Source of the DNA: Gnomoniopsis sp. IMI 355080
Taxonomy: Eukaryota > Ascomycota > Sordariomycetes > Diaporthales > Gnomoniaceae
Assembly (NCBI GenBank): GCA_027946555.1
Contig: JAPEVC010000032.1
Coordinates: 124,001 to 188,000, forward strand
DNA: 64,000 bases
Direction: 5' to 3'
In this document: positions 34,626 to 47,232 of the stretch, piece after piece
How the letters are laid out: each line of letters starts with the position of its first letter
How positions within the stretch are numbered: position 1 is the stretch's first letter
Program-made: the position numbers and the translations under genes
The notes under the pieces: generated by a model
The model's input: only the letters and a program-made list of their open reading frames with translations
Told to the model about the DNA's origin: nothing
Database searches by the model: none

Positions 34626-36319
34626 ATGGCGAATTCAACAAGTATCCACACGCTTATAGCGGAACCCTTCACGCCGGAAATCATTATTATGGATTCCTTC
34701 ACTAGCACATTCGAGGATGTTGCAGCTCTCTTCTACTCCTACTGGATATCAACCTCGTTCTGGGCGACCATGTTTGTTGTTACCTGGTTAGTCCCCCCGC
34801 ATGCATATCTCGCTTGGTTGCACTGGTTGCTAAAAGATTTGTCAGGGTTCACCGTTATCTCCGGCTCATCGTTCACTGCATAAGCCACTGGACATACAAG
34901 TCAAAGCCAATTCCGGAGAAGCCAAAATTCACTTCGAAAGATGTGACTGTTGTGATACCTACCATTCATAACCGCATGGAGGAACTCCGCACTCCCCTCA
35001 GGAGCATCCTTGCCTGCGACCCCTTCGAACTCATTTTGGTGACTACAGCCGAGAAGCATGCAGACCTGCAAAATCTTGCAGACTCGCTAAAGGCCGAGAA
35101 CCCACTCAATGCCCCTCGTATCCGAGTGCTTTTCACCTTGATTGCAAACAAGCGGATGCAAGTCTGCGCTGCGCTTCCGGAGGTCAAGACCAAGATCACC
35201 ATCATGGCAGATGACGATGTCACGTGGCCTTCGACAATGATGCCCTGGATCTTGGCTCCTTTTGAAGACCCTAAAATGGGTGGCGTGGGAACATGCCAGC
35301 GAGTTCGCCGAGAGCCAGGCGCCTCTCTCGAGACGCGCTGCTGGAACTGGCTCGGTGTAGCTTACATCGAACGTCGTAACTTTGAGATTTCTGCTACTCA
35401 CAACATTGATGGTGGCACTTCGTGCATGTCTGGGCGTACTGGGGCCTACAGGACCGAGATTCTCAACAACGGCAAGTTTCTTGACGGCTTCAAGAACGAG
35501 AGGTGGCGTGAGTACAATTTGAACGCCGACGACGACAACTTCGTAACGCGCTGGCTTGTCAAGGAAGGTTGGAAGACGTGGATCCAGTATGAGCGAGAGT
35601 GCGAGTTGGAAACAACCCTTGAAAACGGGGTCAAGTTCCTTTTCCAGTGCTCTCGATGGGCGCGGAGCAACTGGCGGAGCAACTTCACGAGTCTTTGCGT
35701 CGAGCGCCATGTCTGGCGGTATGTCACAATTTCTGGCTTCTAGCTTCGGAGAAGATTACATGCTGACTTTACCACCCAATAGCCAACAACCCTGGTGCAC
35801 CTATGCTTTGCACATTGCGACCTTCACCTCCCTGGCCTTTGTCATGGATCCTTTCATCCCGTTCGCATTGTGGAAGGCAACAGCGAATTTCGACCCAACA
35901 ACTCGTCAGTCCCTGGTGATTGCGCAGCTCGTCTTCGTCTTTGGATTTACCAAGATTGTGAAACTTTGGGGATTGTTTAGGCGAAACCCTAGCGACATCA
36001 TGTACCTGCCGCTTTCGATCGTGTTCGGATATTTTCACGGCCTGATCAAACTCTACGCCCTCTTTACTCTCAACATGGTATGTTTATCTTCACTCCTCAT
36101 CCCAGATCTCACAATCAGGCAGACCGCTTACCAAATTCGTTGCAGACATCTTGGGGCAGCCGAGCCGATGGTGATCTTCACGACAAGGATCGTCTCAGAA
36201 AAACGCAGCGTAGCATGAGCATGAGTACTCCAAAGGAGAAGACCGAACTCGTGCGTTACATTACGCAACGCCGTATGACTCTGCCCTCGCGGTACGAGAA
36301 GCCAGTCATGCACGACTGA
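34626..36319 (+). CDS. Membrane glycosyltransferase family 2 (Cps1-like polysaccharide synthase)
   Basis: Exons 34626-34786, 34846-35718, 35783-36077 and 36146-36319 total 1503 nt and encode 500 residues; introns are 59-68 bp. The first junction uses acceptor TTGTCAG at 34845, rebuilding a Trp codon; the nearer AAAAG would give a stop. A membrane segment (about 36-54) precedes the GT2 domain: DVTVVIPT strand, DXD-type MADDDVTW (D176-178), ADDDN (282-284, likely base region) and the (Q/R)xxRW motif QCSRW (321-325). Three C-terminal membrane segments follow in exon 3. This is the layout of processive synthases such as hyaluronan and type 3 capsule synthases. Established knowledge: a GT2 of this kind in Zymoseptoria and Fusarium is needed for hyphal growth on solid surfaces. 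It sits alone between two gene-poor stretches. Confidence 0.93.
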
Positions 36320-36395
36320 GCCAGCGGCTAATCACCGATGGCATTCCATCCAATTATCTGACTCAGCAGCCCTGAACAGGCGGCTATGTCACAAC

Positions 36396-36478
36396 ACACG
36401 CAAGCACACAGACGTTTTTTACACATACACGCATACCCCGCCCCCACACACACATACATACATACACATACACACAAT
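36396..36478. repeat. (CA)/(CATA) microsatellite downstream of the GT2 gene
   Basis: Imperfect CA and CATA units make up the segment, including a CATACATACATA run. It begins about 80 bp after the GT2 stop codon. Confidence 0.8.
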
Positions 36479-37691
36479 CGCAATGTTGTTCCTTACAGAC
36501 AGACAGGAAGGGAACAGAATGACTTGATGAATTCATGGTCATGAGGGAATCAGCTTACGGCGTCGGGGTGTTGAGGTTGAACAGGACTCGCTCCGGGTAG
36601 GAATTACAGAGTCGACCCAGCAATGGATAGCCAGCTACGACTGAGCTCCATGGGATCTTATTTTTGTTCTCTTTTTTTTTTTTTAGCGGATATGCGCTTT
36701 GCTTCGCGGAGGGTTTTCTTGTTGAGTTTGTCATCTTCTCAAGGCCCAAGGAATATACACTGGCTGGAAGGGGTCAACCAAAAAGTTGTCTTTTGAAGAC
36801 GGCATTTTTTCTAAGCGGTGGACGCCCGCTTGCACCAAAATCTTGAAATGGTGTTCGGTTCTCATTGGAAAACATGGGTTATAGGCTACCGGTACCAAAA
36901 TATCAGAGGCAATTCTTCAAATTCGAGTGTATATGCTGGGACGCCAATGGCGGGAGGCGTGCAATGTCTCTGTTCGATGCGCAGAAGCGATGTGCCATAA
37001 CGTATTGGATGGTATACATAATGTGCTCTTGGCAGGCAAAAGAATGGGTCCTGTTTTTTTCTTGGGCTGAAGGAACGAGCTGATAAAAGATCCCGTCAGC
37101 AATTGCAAAGTCCCTTGACTGGTTGGTGTTTACGGCCATCCGATGCATCTGACATATCATTCCATAGTAGTGCGGCTGCAGACATCGAGATTCGAGCTGG
37201 TCTAGCTTAGTTGACGCCTATTCGCCGCGTGAAATCCCATCCTCATCTTCACGGGAATTTGACCATGCCCACCTAGCTCGTGTGCCTCGTATTGTGCTCC
37301 CGCGTCGCAGCTGCACACCTCACTCAAAACGTCGACAATTGCTCACCTCCCACGTCAGAGGCTTGACCTTACGAACAATTTCACAAGAACGTGTCACATG
37401 TCACAAGGCTTGGGATGGTGGGTGTGGGCATCCAATTGTTCATGCGCAAGTTTCTATTACAGATACAACCAGAGAAAGCTCGGAGAGTTGTTCGAGTCGC
37501 ATTCACAGAATGCAGTGAGCGGGCGGCACCCACGCTTTTGTTTATACGGCAGTAGTCCAACCGTCGGTTCCACCAATGCTGAATCCCACCACACCCACAG
37601 TCCACCAGCCATCTCGATGGTGCGTGACACTAGTGCGATGGGGAAGGCCAAGATGCCAGGCAAGGGTTGCAATTGTTTTTTAATCCACTAG

Positions 37692-38036
37692 AGAGTTCCA
37701 CCGGTGCCGAAGAAGCCTCCCTGGCATGCCGGGCTGTATGCCGTGTTTCTGATGGCCGTACTCGGGAAGCCGATCAATTGCATGCCGTCTACGGAGCCAC
37801 CTCCGGAACCTTATTATGTCTCGGTCTCCAAATACTATGCACAAATCACAGGAGAGACCTTGGAGAAGCTTTATAAAACTGCTATGGTTCCAGCCAGCCA
37901 GTCCCCAGGGATCGCATCCGCACGGGAGCAACCTTACGACCCCTCATCATCAAGGATGCGAAATTTCCTGATATCCTTCGACAGGCAGGGAGCGAGCCTG
38001 CTGGTCGAGCGGGTCCCGTATCTTCGGGATTCTTGA
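37692..38036 (+). other. Open reading frame, possible terminal exon of an unknown gene
   Basis: The frame opens directly after CACTAG, a plausible 3' splice site, and runs 114 codons to a TGA at 38034-38036. The first ATG is at 37752 (94 codons). The protein has a short hydrophobic stretch (GLYAVFLMAVLG) and a proline cluster (STEPPPEPYY). No upstream exon or family was identified, so it may be chance. Confidence 0.2.
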
Positions 38037-40224
38037 TACTCTAGTACTAATGTAATATATGCTTTAGTATGGTCCGATCTGGACGGGCTCATACCCCTCC
38101 CGCTCCCCCATTCTGGGATTCTGGATCTATGTTTATTGCCTGTTAGGCAACAAACTGTTTGAACCCTAGATCAACTGCTGTTGACGAGCTGCCGGCAAGT
38201 AATTACAAATTCTCGGTGTTTTAGATCCTCCACGGCGGGTTCGCTCCACAATGGACGTTGGGAACTTGGCACACAACATTTTTTTTTTCGTCTACTGCTC
38301 CCGGCTTCGCTTCGCCTCGCTTCGCTACGAGACGAGACAGCGCAATGGTGGGTTCTTGGTGTAGTATGACGTTTCTCCGCACCATTAATTGTGGAGGTAA
38401 GAAAAGGTTGTTGTTAGGGATTCTGTGTTTGACATATGAAGATGATCTAGTTGTGCATGAAAGAATTAGATGCTGGCTTGGCTTGCATGGTGGCTGACTT
38501 GTGCTACTTTGGTCTCGCACATCCACCATTCTTCAGCACCCACAGTAACCCCCCGAGTCACCAGAATTAGCCACCGGCGGCCAAGGTGCGCCGAGTGAAG
38601 CTGTCATCGGCAGTAACATTGTGCGAGATTAGTGGTCGGACTAGTACCACTGTAGTCACTTCTGGCGCCGGTTCTCAAGCCACAACAACGGTCGACGAAA
38701 AGGAACCAGCTCCACACACACACATGCAACGGAGCATCGACCGAGGAGGAGGGTGGCAGGGTTCTGCTCCGATGGTGCAGGTATCTACGGAATACACAAG
38801 ATTCAAGCTACCAAAACAAGACAGAGACCATTGGCCGTGGTAGCGTAGAGGTACCGCGGCCGGACCAAAGAGGGCGTGGGAATTAGGACCGGACCCTGCC
38901 TTGGGACTCCACGATGACCTCGTCCCCTCCCAAGCTCGAGGGTGTGGGAACTGATATGCAAGATTCCGATGCTCAGATTGGCGAATTCAAAAGACCTCGT
39001 TCTAGCCCCAGGCGTCCACACCCTCTGACCTTGCATCTCCATACTGGAGGTATATGCAAAGGATTCCGGGGCCGCCCTGCCGGCGACGCACAATGCGGCT
39101 TGTTGTCCACTGGGCGACGGGCTGTCGTCTGTGTCTGAGACATGCATCATGCTTCCTGCCATGCCATGTACATGTAGACGCAATGTGCGTAATCAGAAAT
39201 TTTACAAGCTTCTCAACACCATCTTTCATCGTGACAAAAATACATTAAACACCAAAAGGACAAGGTGTGTCCCGATTTCCGATCCAACGCCAGTTGGCAC
39301 GCACCCAGGCCTGCACCATCGCTCCACCAATGCAGGTTGGTGCAGTCAGATTGAAACCGGTCGTGCTGTCAGCCGATCAAAACGAGAAGTTGCTCCTTGA
39401 CGTGCGTTGCCACGAGGGCTGGCGAAGTGGTGTCGAGCAGGTCATCACACCTCTCGTGGCGACCACATGAGGGACCGGAATAGGTGGTGGCTACGACGTA
39501 CAAGCGTAAAAAGGTGAGACAAAGTGTCCCAAAGTGGATTCTCGTCGTCGCGCCACACGATGCCCTCTGGGCCTATTGTGTGTCTTGTCTTGGTCTCCTT
39601 GGGAACATCCTTGTGTCTTGTCTTGACTTTTTGCTTGAAAGACTTGAATGCCGTCCAATTGTCCCGTCGATGTCGGCTTACACAGTCTGACAGGACGCAA
39701 GCTACTTTTCAATTGAATTTCTGTCGCCGCGACGGGCGCTTGAATAAAGAGCTGAGGCTGGGGGATCGTGGTAAGCAAGACGCTGGGCGATCTGGAGCTT
39801 CAGCATGGATAATGGGGGTCTTGATTGATCACAGTCTGGAACGGTACTAGACATACTTGGAACCGGAAGGGTCGTTTGTGGCAGGTTGTTGACGATCTGC
39901 CGCTGTGGTGCTTTGCCATTCGGGACATCTCCTCGTCGTCCCTCCAAGAACACGTCAGCACATATTCTCACACAGCAGATTCCGACATGACATTTTCAAT
40001 CTTACATAGTATCTGATGTGATTGCTGTCACTCTCTGCACTTCCTTTGCGGTCCCTCTGGCCTGATCGGCGGGACGATACGAGGGGAAAGAGGGTCCATC
40101 AGAGTTTTGAGCAATCCACCTTCTCCACGATGTATGGCTTGCTGGACGAGAGGTACCCTCGTACCGCGGGGTCTCTCGGTCGTGTTGTGGGATTTGATCG
40201 ACCTACCCCCCTCCACTTGGGGAT

Positions 40225-40260
40225 CCACACCATCTCACACCATCTCACACCATCCCACAC
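40225..40260. repeat. CACACCATCT decamer tandem repeat
   Basis: Three consecutive copies of CACACCATCT or a close variant (the last CACACCATCC) follow one another. Confidence 0.8.
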
Positions 40261-40374
40261 TGGGCGGCCTATGCATAATTAGGTACTTGAACCCGCGCTT
40301 AACCTGGATCTGCGGACCTGCATCGGCTGTGATGCTGGAGAAAACGTAGTACTGAGTGGTTCAGATGTTGGCGT

Positions 40375-40395
40375 TGGTGCTGGTGCTGGTGCTGG
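40375..40395. repeat. GGTGCT tandem repeat
   Basis: Three to four GGTGCT units, followed by degenerate GCTGAT/GCTGCT units to about 40,418. Confidence 0.7.
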
Positions 40396-42206
40396 CGCAC
40401 ATGCTGATGCTGCTGCTTGTTGGTGGCGTGTATGAGACATTATGCGGGCATTGTTGTACCAGGTGCTTGCAGGAATATCACATCTCATCAAGTACTATGG
40501 TAACCTTGGCAAGCCACCACAAGTAGGCTGATTGGGGTGTATACCAGAATTGGTGTAGGTTCGGAGCATGCGGGTTTGGTACGGACGTAGAAGCGCACTA
40601 TGGTGGCACGTCAGCCACGGTGGTGGTTGGCTGTACTATGGTTTGTGATAGCTCGACTGCACGTACATAACTAGACTACCACCTACTATGGTAGGTCTGA
40701 CGGCCACTCCTCTCAACATTTCGAAATAGTGTCATCAGCGTGCTGGGCTGCACCGGGGCACCCGGAAGGGATCGATGGCTCGGGTAATCTGAGTAACTAC
40801 TACATTGTACATAGAACTGGACGTCACGCAGCCCGGTGTCCCACCAATGAGCGATCAGTCGCTTGGTGCTTTCCGCGCGATCCCAGGGTAAACATCAGAT
40901 GATGAGCAATTGCAATGAATCGATTGTGGTGTAGGGCCTTTGTCGACGATGGTAACTCTCGAGGCGCATGCTACATACTGTACGGGAATACGTACGTACT
41001 ACAAGACACACCAACATGACAATGGAGATAGGCAGTGTGCCGAGGGATCTCAGCCTCGCTAGGGAGACCCTGCAGACCCTGCTTTTCCGAACGGCAAGGC
41101 TAAGGACCTCGATGTACCCTCTGGGTTGACTATGGGGGCTGCTTGGTTCATGTCGAGTCTTGTCCAGTGCCGAGTCATGTCAGGGTCGCATCACCTCATC
41201 GAATGATTTGGACAATGATGCATCATCATGCGATCAAAGGGCAAGAAAAAAAGGCCTTCTTCCGCCGGCAAAGCTGTGCCACGTTGCGAGTTGCTTTTGC
41301 CATTGCAACACTCCCAAACTGCTGCCGCATAGCATGTCGACCCCGGGATGTGGCTGGCGGCATACATCTACCTGTAAGGACGGCACTTTTCCCCCCTCCT
41401 TCTCCTTTTCCCCAGCTAGCTGGATTGGATGGACGCCCTACACAAGCCACGAGCCGTGGAAAAAGCACATTCCCGCTGTTGCGGCTCTTTGCGATCAAGA
41501 AGCAACAAGCCAAGATTGACTCCACGATCCGATGGAGTAAAGACACAGGACGATCGTCGGAAGGATTCAGTGTCTGTGGATACCACTCCGCCGGTACCCC
41601 ATGAGATCTGCAAAGGCCGGTCCTGCTTTCGCACCGTGCCATCCCAGCGGGCAAATTGGCTTCCTCACTGCGGGTGTCAATGCGCCGCCTGCAGTGCGGA
41701 TCTTGTTCTAGATACTATGCCATACCATGGTAGTACGCAAGTAAGAATGGAGCCCCACCGACGGCACTAAGGAACGGAGCGGAGCGGGTCGAGACGAGTA
41801 GGCCTTGCAACTCCGGCGTCGCGATAGAGAACCTGATCGTTTGAAGACAAAAAATAGCTCAAGTTGCGTGATATTGGGTCCCAGAGACGGGGCAAGGAGT
41901 GCCACAGAACGGTGTGTATGATGGACGATCTTTGCGGTCGCCAGACCGAGAGTATCAAAGAAGCAGGAAGGGCAAATACTATGGTACCGTCAATCCTGGC
42001 CCGGCCGGCTTTTCGGTGTTTGGTCGAAGATTTTGTCCCCGGCTCCAGGTACCAGGGACTCGGATCCACACATACATCGTAGTGGTTGGAAAACTTCCGT
42101 CCAGCCGGGCCGAGACGCCAGGCCAGCGTAACAAAGCTTAGTGAGATGAGATCGTTGACGTTGATCACTTCGATATCCCATCAGAGAGGCTAATAAAAGC
42201 TACCTG

Positions 42207-42220
42207 AGTAGGTACCTACT
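42207..42220. repeat. 14-bp perfect palindrome AGTAGGTACCTACT
   Basis: The site is self-complementary over all 14 bases. A second site of the same type (CTACCTAGGAG) follows within 10 bp. It belongs to the set of TAGGTACCTA/TACCTAGGTA sites noted in the findings. Confidence 0.85.
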
Positions 42221-43068
42221 AGGACTACCTAGGAGGTGCTCCGGCTCTAGTAGGGACGAAATTGGACTGCCCACAAGAGACTTTAATTTCAGACATGGCT
42301 ACTAGCAAATTGGATTAGGTAGGTAACCTCAGAAGGGCCCCACGATCCTCATCTTGATATGGAGGCGACACATGCGAACCGTAAGCACTTACGCAGTAAG
42401 TAGATCATGGTGGACAGGGTACAACTCTTGGAGGCAACGATGCGATGGAACACTTGCCCTTTTGCCAATACTCATTGGCGTTGCTTTCAGCACGCCCGTG
42501 CTACGACCCTGCTGTGCATCCTTAACATGCCATTGAGTGGACCAAAACGGATTGTACACGCGAACTATTGCCAAGGAATGGCCTTGGATCTCGCAAACTC
42601 AGAAGTGAGACCACCCTTGAGCACCCTGAACTCACGATCGCACAGTCAAAGCCAAGCCTTGATCATTAGAGCCCAGTTTGGTGATTACTTTGCAACAGGC
42701 GAGAAGTAACTTTTATCGACGTACGATGATAATTACTCAGAATATTGATCGCCCCCCACACGTGAGCTTATGCTGTGAACGATCGTGTGATAATTTGGCG
42801 GCTAGACGGAGAACCTATAGAGAGTGCTATATTACAGTTTCATCTCTGAGCTTGCACACGGGTAAAAAGCCCTGACACCACCACGACGACAACGTCCACG
42901 TTGTACTATAGATTTTCATGCAGTATGTGAAAGGTAGCGCATATTTTAGCTATACTTGTGTTCAATACTGAAGAAGCAGAAAAGTCTGAGTGCCTGCAGT
43001 AACTCCATCTCCGTACATACAATTTCTCTACCCGGGTACGTTGTGAGATACCTTTCGTCTTGACTTGC

Positions 43069-43081
43069 ACCCCCCCCCCCT
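43069..43081. repeat. Poly-C run
   Basis: About 13 bp of C (with adjoining TCCAC) in a non-coding region. Confidence 0.7.
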
Positions 43082-44715
43082 CCACACAGCAGGAATGATC
43101 CGAGAGGGAGGGTGGCGTTCTACGATAGAACTATGTATAGTACTATAGTACTGTATACTATATGAAGACGCATATTTTATCCAGTGTGACAGACAAGACG
43201 GGGTTTTGCCATGTAGTTTCACGTGTTGAAGCTATACAAGAGTTGGTGATCGGGGCCACTATGATTATGTATTGTACTCCGTACCTGTACATGTTCTCAA
43301 CATTTTTTGACAGCGTGAATTATGACTTTTTTGTTCTGATTAATATGCAGACCAGCCAGTACGAGGACTCTCATTACTAATTGAAGGGGGCTGACTGCAG
43401 AACGATGGAATGACTATTGACCACAGCCTCACAGTACGCACATACTTGCTGAGTCTCAGAGATATTCACTTGTAGATTCAGGTATGGTATAAGAAATGTC
43501 TCTCAGATTATATGTAGATTTACAGTGCTGACACTCACAAAACAGTCTTCCAACTCTCACGTACAAATTACCCAATTCGTAGCATACTACATTTACGGGA
43601 AACGAGACAAACGCTTCACCTAGATGCAACGAAGGAAGTTACTAACCTCGGTCCAATTTTCCCCCACGACTCAGTACCTAGGTAGTTAAGGGCTTATGTC
43701 CAATGCATTACATAGTATCAAAGCACACACCTTCCGTGGCGGTCTTCGGGGTTTCCGGAGCACTGCTACGATGCCCTGAGTCGAGACAATGTGGCACACT
43801 AGAACAGCCCATCTGCGTACATGTGAACACATAGCAGGGGAATCAATGTTCCTTTGTACGCAAGGGAACGGGCCGAGTAAGTAAATTAACTTTCCTGCTG
43901 CACGAAGGTTTGCAAATAAAAAACACCTTGGCGCGAACACGTGTGCTGGGTGGGTTGGTTTTCACATGGGGTAACTGTCGACATTTCTCACACTCTGAAT
44001 CCCTTCGCACAGCTTTCGCTACCCTTTCGCGACTCACATTCTGATCCAGGCCATGGGAAGATGTGACTTTGCGAGTCAGGTCATGTTACAATAGCGGCAG
44101 GTGATAATTCACACGCAGCAATATGGCGCGCACATTATTACACTGCTCTGACGAATTTGAATGCTAACAGCCTACTGCTTGAGAGGAACAAAAAAACAAG
44201 CACGAGGCAAGGTCACTGCAGGTGAGCACGCGCTGCAAGGGAGATTGGCCTCCAAAGCCCTGCTCCTTGGGGGCAATGTAGCATCGTCTGGGGAAAAAGG
44301 CTGTGCCTATTCAGCAGCCGACGAACAGATAGTGCAGAGCCACGGGGCCAGTGTATCATCGACTGATCCGACAGTGTTGCGCAGCTAGCCCTAGTCGCAG
44401 GAGGTGCAGAGTCGTGGGACTGCAAGACACCTGTCCTCGACTGTATGTGGGAAAGGAGAAGATGGAAACGCAGAAGTAATTGGTACCACCACTGTGTACG
44501 TACTCTATGCTGAACATAAGCAGAGCTCGTTGTCAGAATTTCAAATAATTGGGTATCAAATGCTTGGCGCTGTGGCCCTTCGCCGGCTTGGTGCCTTTAG
44601 CTTACAAGTTTACAAGTACTCCAATGTCCACACTGAAATATCTCAGAACTTTTTTTAATATGCTCCATGCCAATGTTCACACATGCTTTCCCCACCCCCC
44701 GGGGGGGCTCGTCGA

Positions 44716-45489
44716 TCAGGACCTGACTGACCAGATGGGCTCGTTGGCCTCCATGGGCGTTGTCTCATCATGAGCCAGGGCTTCGTCCCTCCTCAAGATC
44801 AGCTCTCGCATGAAGGTTAGGATTTGAAGTGCGGCCTCGTGAGGCACCTTGCCGGTGTTGTCGATGGCGATGCCCTGATGCCGTGGGAAGGCGTAGAGCT
44901 TGCCCCCTTCAGACCTGACTATGCGTGCCGCATTAGGGTTACGGACTGGATTGAGGGTCATGTTAGCTGACGCCACGCTACAAGATGAGCAGGGAAGAAG
45001 TGTTGAGGAAAGGACAACAGGGAGCATTCATGTTTGGGATGCATTTTGAACAGGGGAATCGAAGCGTGCATAGGACCTACTCTTATCCTTCAGGCTGACT
45101 CTCCTCTCAGCATTCACAATCCTCCGCATATTCTCATCCAAATGACAGTCCAGGTAGACAGGTATCAGCAACCGATTGCACCTATTGGCGACAATCTCAA
45201 AATCCTGCGCCAACCTCCTGCCTTCTGTAGTGTCCGGGAGACAGTCGGTGCAGATAATGATCTTGCTCAGTGTGTCCGGGCGCTCAACCTGGTCTGCGAA
45301 GCAGGCATCGCGCTGGATCTTGTGCGCCTCAGGGTCATCCTCTGGCAAGGGCTGAAAAGTCTCGGTTTGGCCTTTGCTCCAGTCCACCAGACTGGCTTTG
45401 TCGTCGCCGAGCAGCAGCTTGAGGGTCTCGGCTACCGTGTCTTTGCCCACGCCGGGCCAGCCGTTTAGTAGGATGATTGGTTGGTTCAT
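44716..45489 (-). CDS. P-loop NTPase, small-molecule kinase-like protein
   Basis: Exons 45081-45489 and 44716-44966 (660 nt) encode 219 residues; the 114-bp intron has GTAGGT/CGTCAG borders and joins AAG A|CT AAC. The start MNQPIILLNGWPGVGKDT places the Walker A loop at residues 10-18 immediately after the first strand, as in adenylate-kinase-like and chloramphenicol-phosphotransferase-like P-loop proteins. A strand IIICTDCLPDT and an Arg-containing helix (NMRRIVNAERR) follow, consistent with a kinase fold and lid. No targeting signal was seen. Many ascomycetes and bacteria encode such proteins, and their substrates are mostly unknown. The frame is open upstream to 45822, but that part is Lys/Thr-rich and crosses a (TTC)n tract, so it is treated as leader. 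Confidence 0.85.
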
Positions 45490-47232
45490 AGTTTCTTGTT
45501 GGTGTCGAGACAAAGGAGTGATGGATTTGGCAGGTATGCGACCGGTTCCAATGAATGTGCCCAATGGGAGGGGATGTTTTCGCCGCCTCCTGCTTGAGGG
45601 AACTTGCTCGGAACACTGAGGCCGGAGTGAGACGGAAGTGGTCTCTTGTAGTTGGGCGTTATGAGTCTTTATGGATCTGGTGTTCTTCTTCTTCTTCTTC
45701 TTCTTTTCTGATTCCTGCTTTGGGGTGCTTGTCTCCGACGAATAAGCCACAATGTTTGTAGGAGGTGACCTGTGTCGTTTGCAGATTGTCTGGGTGGGCG
45801 AAAGTGGTGGGTTGTCGTCCAATTGGTTATCACTGGTTGCCCTCCTAAGCTATCTTGTGGTTCGTACGGTTGCCAGTACAGTCTGGCTGTCAGAGAGCCC
45901 TTGGTGATAAAGCTGCGACGAGGACAGCACGACGGAGTCTTGAGAGAAGAAAAAAAAAAACTTCGAGTTCTGTCGTCTGTGTCACTGCAGATCAGCACCG
46001 TTTTGAGAGCTTGGGATAGGTGCAAGGTGCCGAGATTCTAGACCCCGCTCTCCACCTAGGCGGGACCACCCGGGTGCGTCAAAGTGGATCTTTTGCTGTT
46101 GCGGTCGGACAGACTCAAGGGCATAGGTTGCAAGGACTGACTCACCCCAAGAGCTGCCCAGAGAGATGCTTCGAGAGGTGATTTTAAGTAGAAGATCATG
46201 AGCTGCAGGATGTTGCGTAGGAGGCAGCCGAGGGGGTCGACGTACCACCGTACGTGTTGATGTTGACAGCCAAGCGCACGTCAAAAAAACTTTGTTCGCG
46301 GTCGTGCCGAGCAACTGGGTTTGGATTGGATAGGAGGGAGGAAAGGAGGGAAGCAAACCACAACAACAGCTCGATCGCACAGTCACTCCGAGCTGCTGCT
46401 CAAGCTGTAGCTTTCCCGACCCTGGGCAACGTCGGGCACCAAGTCAGGTTGGCCACGAACAAGAGGTCGCCGAACCCCTTGCGTCCCTGTTACTAGTCGT
46501 GTCCACGCCTGAATCGGATCCCTTCCATCAACCTCGCTTGTCTACAGAAGTCAAGCTCACGTACCCACAGGCCTCCATCTGCCTTCACACAAAAGTCGAT
46601 GTTGTTTTGGGGATGTCTTTTTTTTATGTCGTGGGCCGAGTATGCTGGAAGTTTCCTTGTGTCTGGAGCGGGGCTCGACGAGCCGCGTATATCTACGTGC
46701 TTGGCACGGCATGTGCACACATCTCGATCCAAACTTGCACCATATTCGAAACGATGCCCGGCCGAAACGTTTTCTGGACGAAGAGCCGTGTCAGGGTGTG
46801 AAGCCTAAATCTCAGCTGCCCAAGCGCAGACGCCTAATAGTAGCTGTCAAATCAGACCATGACCAGGTAACTCAGCTTGAGCACTACCTAGGTATTTATC
46901 ACGAATTGGGATGTCCGTTCTTTCTCCTTGATCGACCTTAGTAACGTAACATTGATATTTCTTCTTTGCCGTCATGTATCTTACTATACAACACCCTACG
47001 GCCATTGGATGTAAAGTCATTACGAGCTGAGCGTGCTAACAACCAAGCTTGACAACCCCAATCAACGCCTAGTCCAGGGAAACACTCGCTAAGTAGAAGG
47101 GTGATTCTACATTACATCTTTGGGAAATAAGCTGGCTGAGGAGAAAAGAACCACAAGCTGCCACAGCCGCGCGTGCGCTGGTCACGGGGAGGAAGAATAT
47201 CCACCATTACAGTGAGGCCAATGTGTTAATCA
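45490..47232. other. Intergenic region (1.7 kb), no supportable gene
   Basis: Contains the leader/promoter of the P-loop gene with a (TTC)8 tract at 45683-45706, a 12-base A run at about 45,949-45,960, and one TACCTAGGTA palindrome at 46885-46894. No coding potential is recognised. Confidence 0.5.
45683..45706. repeat. (TTC)n trinucleotide repeat
   Basis: About eight uninterrupted TTC units; on the minus strand they give an in-frame lysine run upstream of the P-loop gene start. Confidence 0.9.

Larger units (their letters stand above)
36320..44715. other. Gene-poor stretch of about 8.4 kb
   Basis: No gene can be supported except a weak ORF at 37692-38036. From about 42.2 kb the sequence is more AT-rich and holds many short palindromes. 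No transposon protein, terminal repeat or RNA gene was recognised. ORFs on both strands are short and overlapping. Confidence 0.5.
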
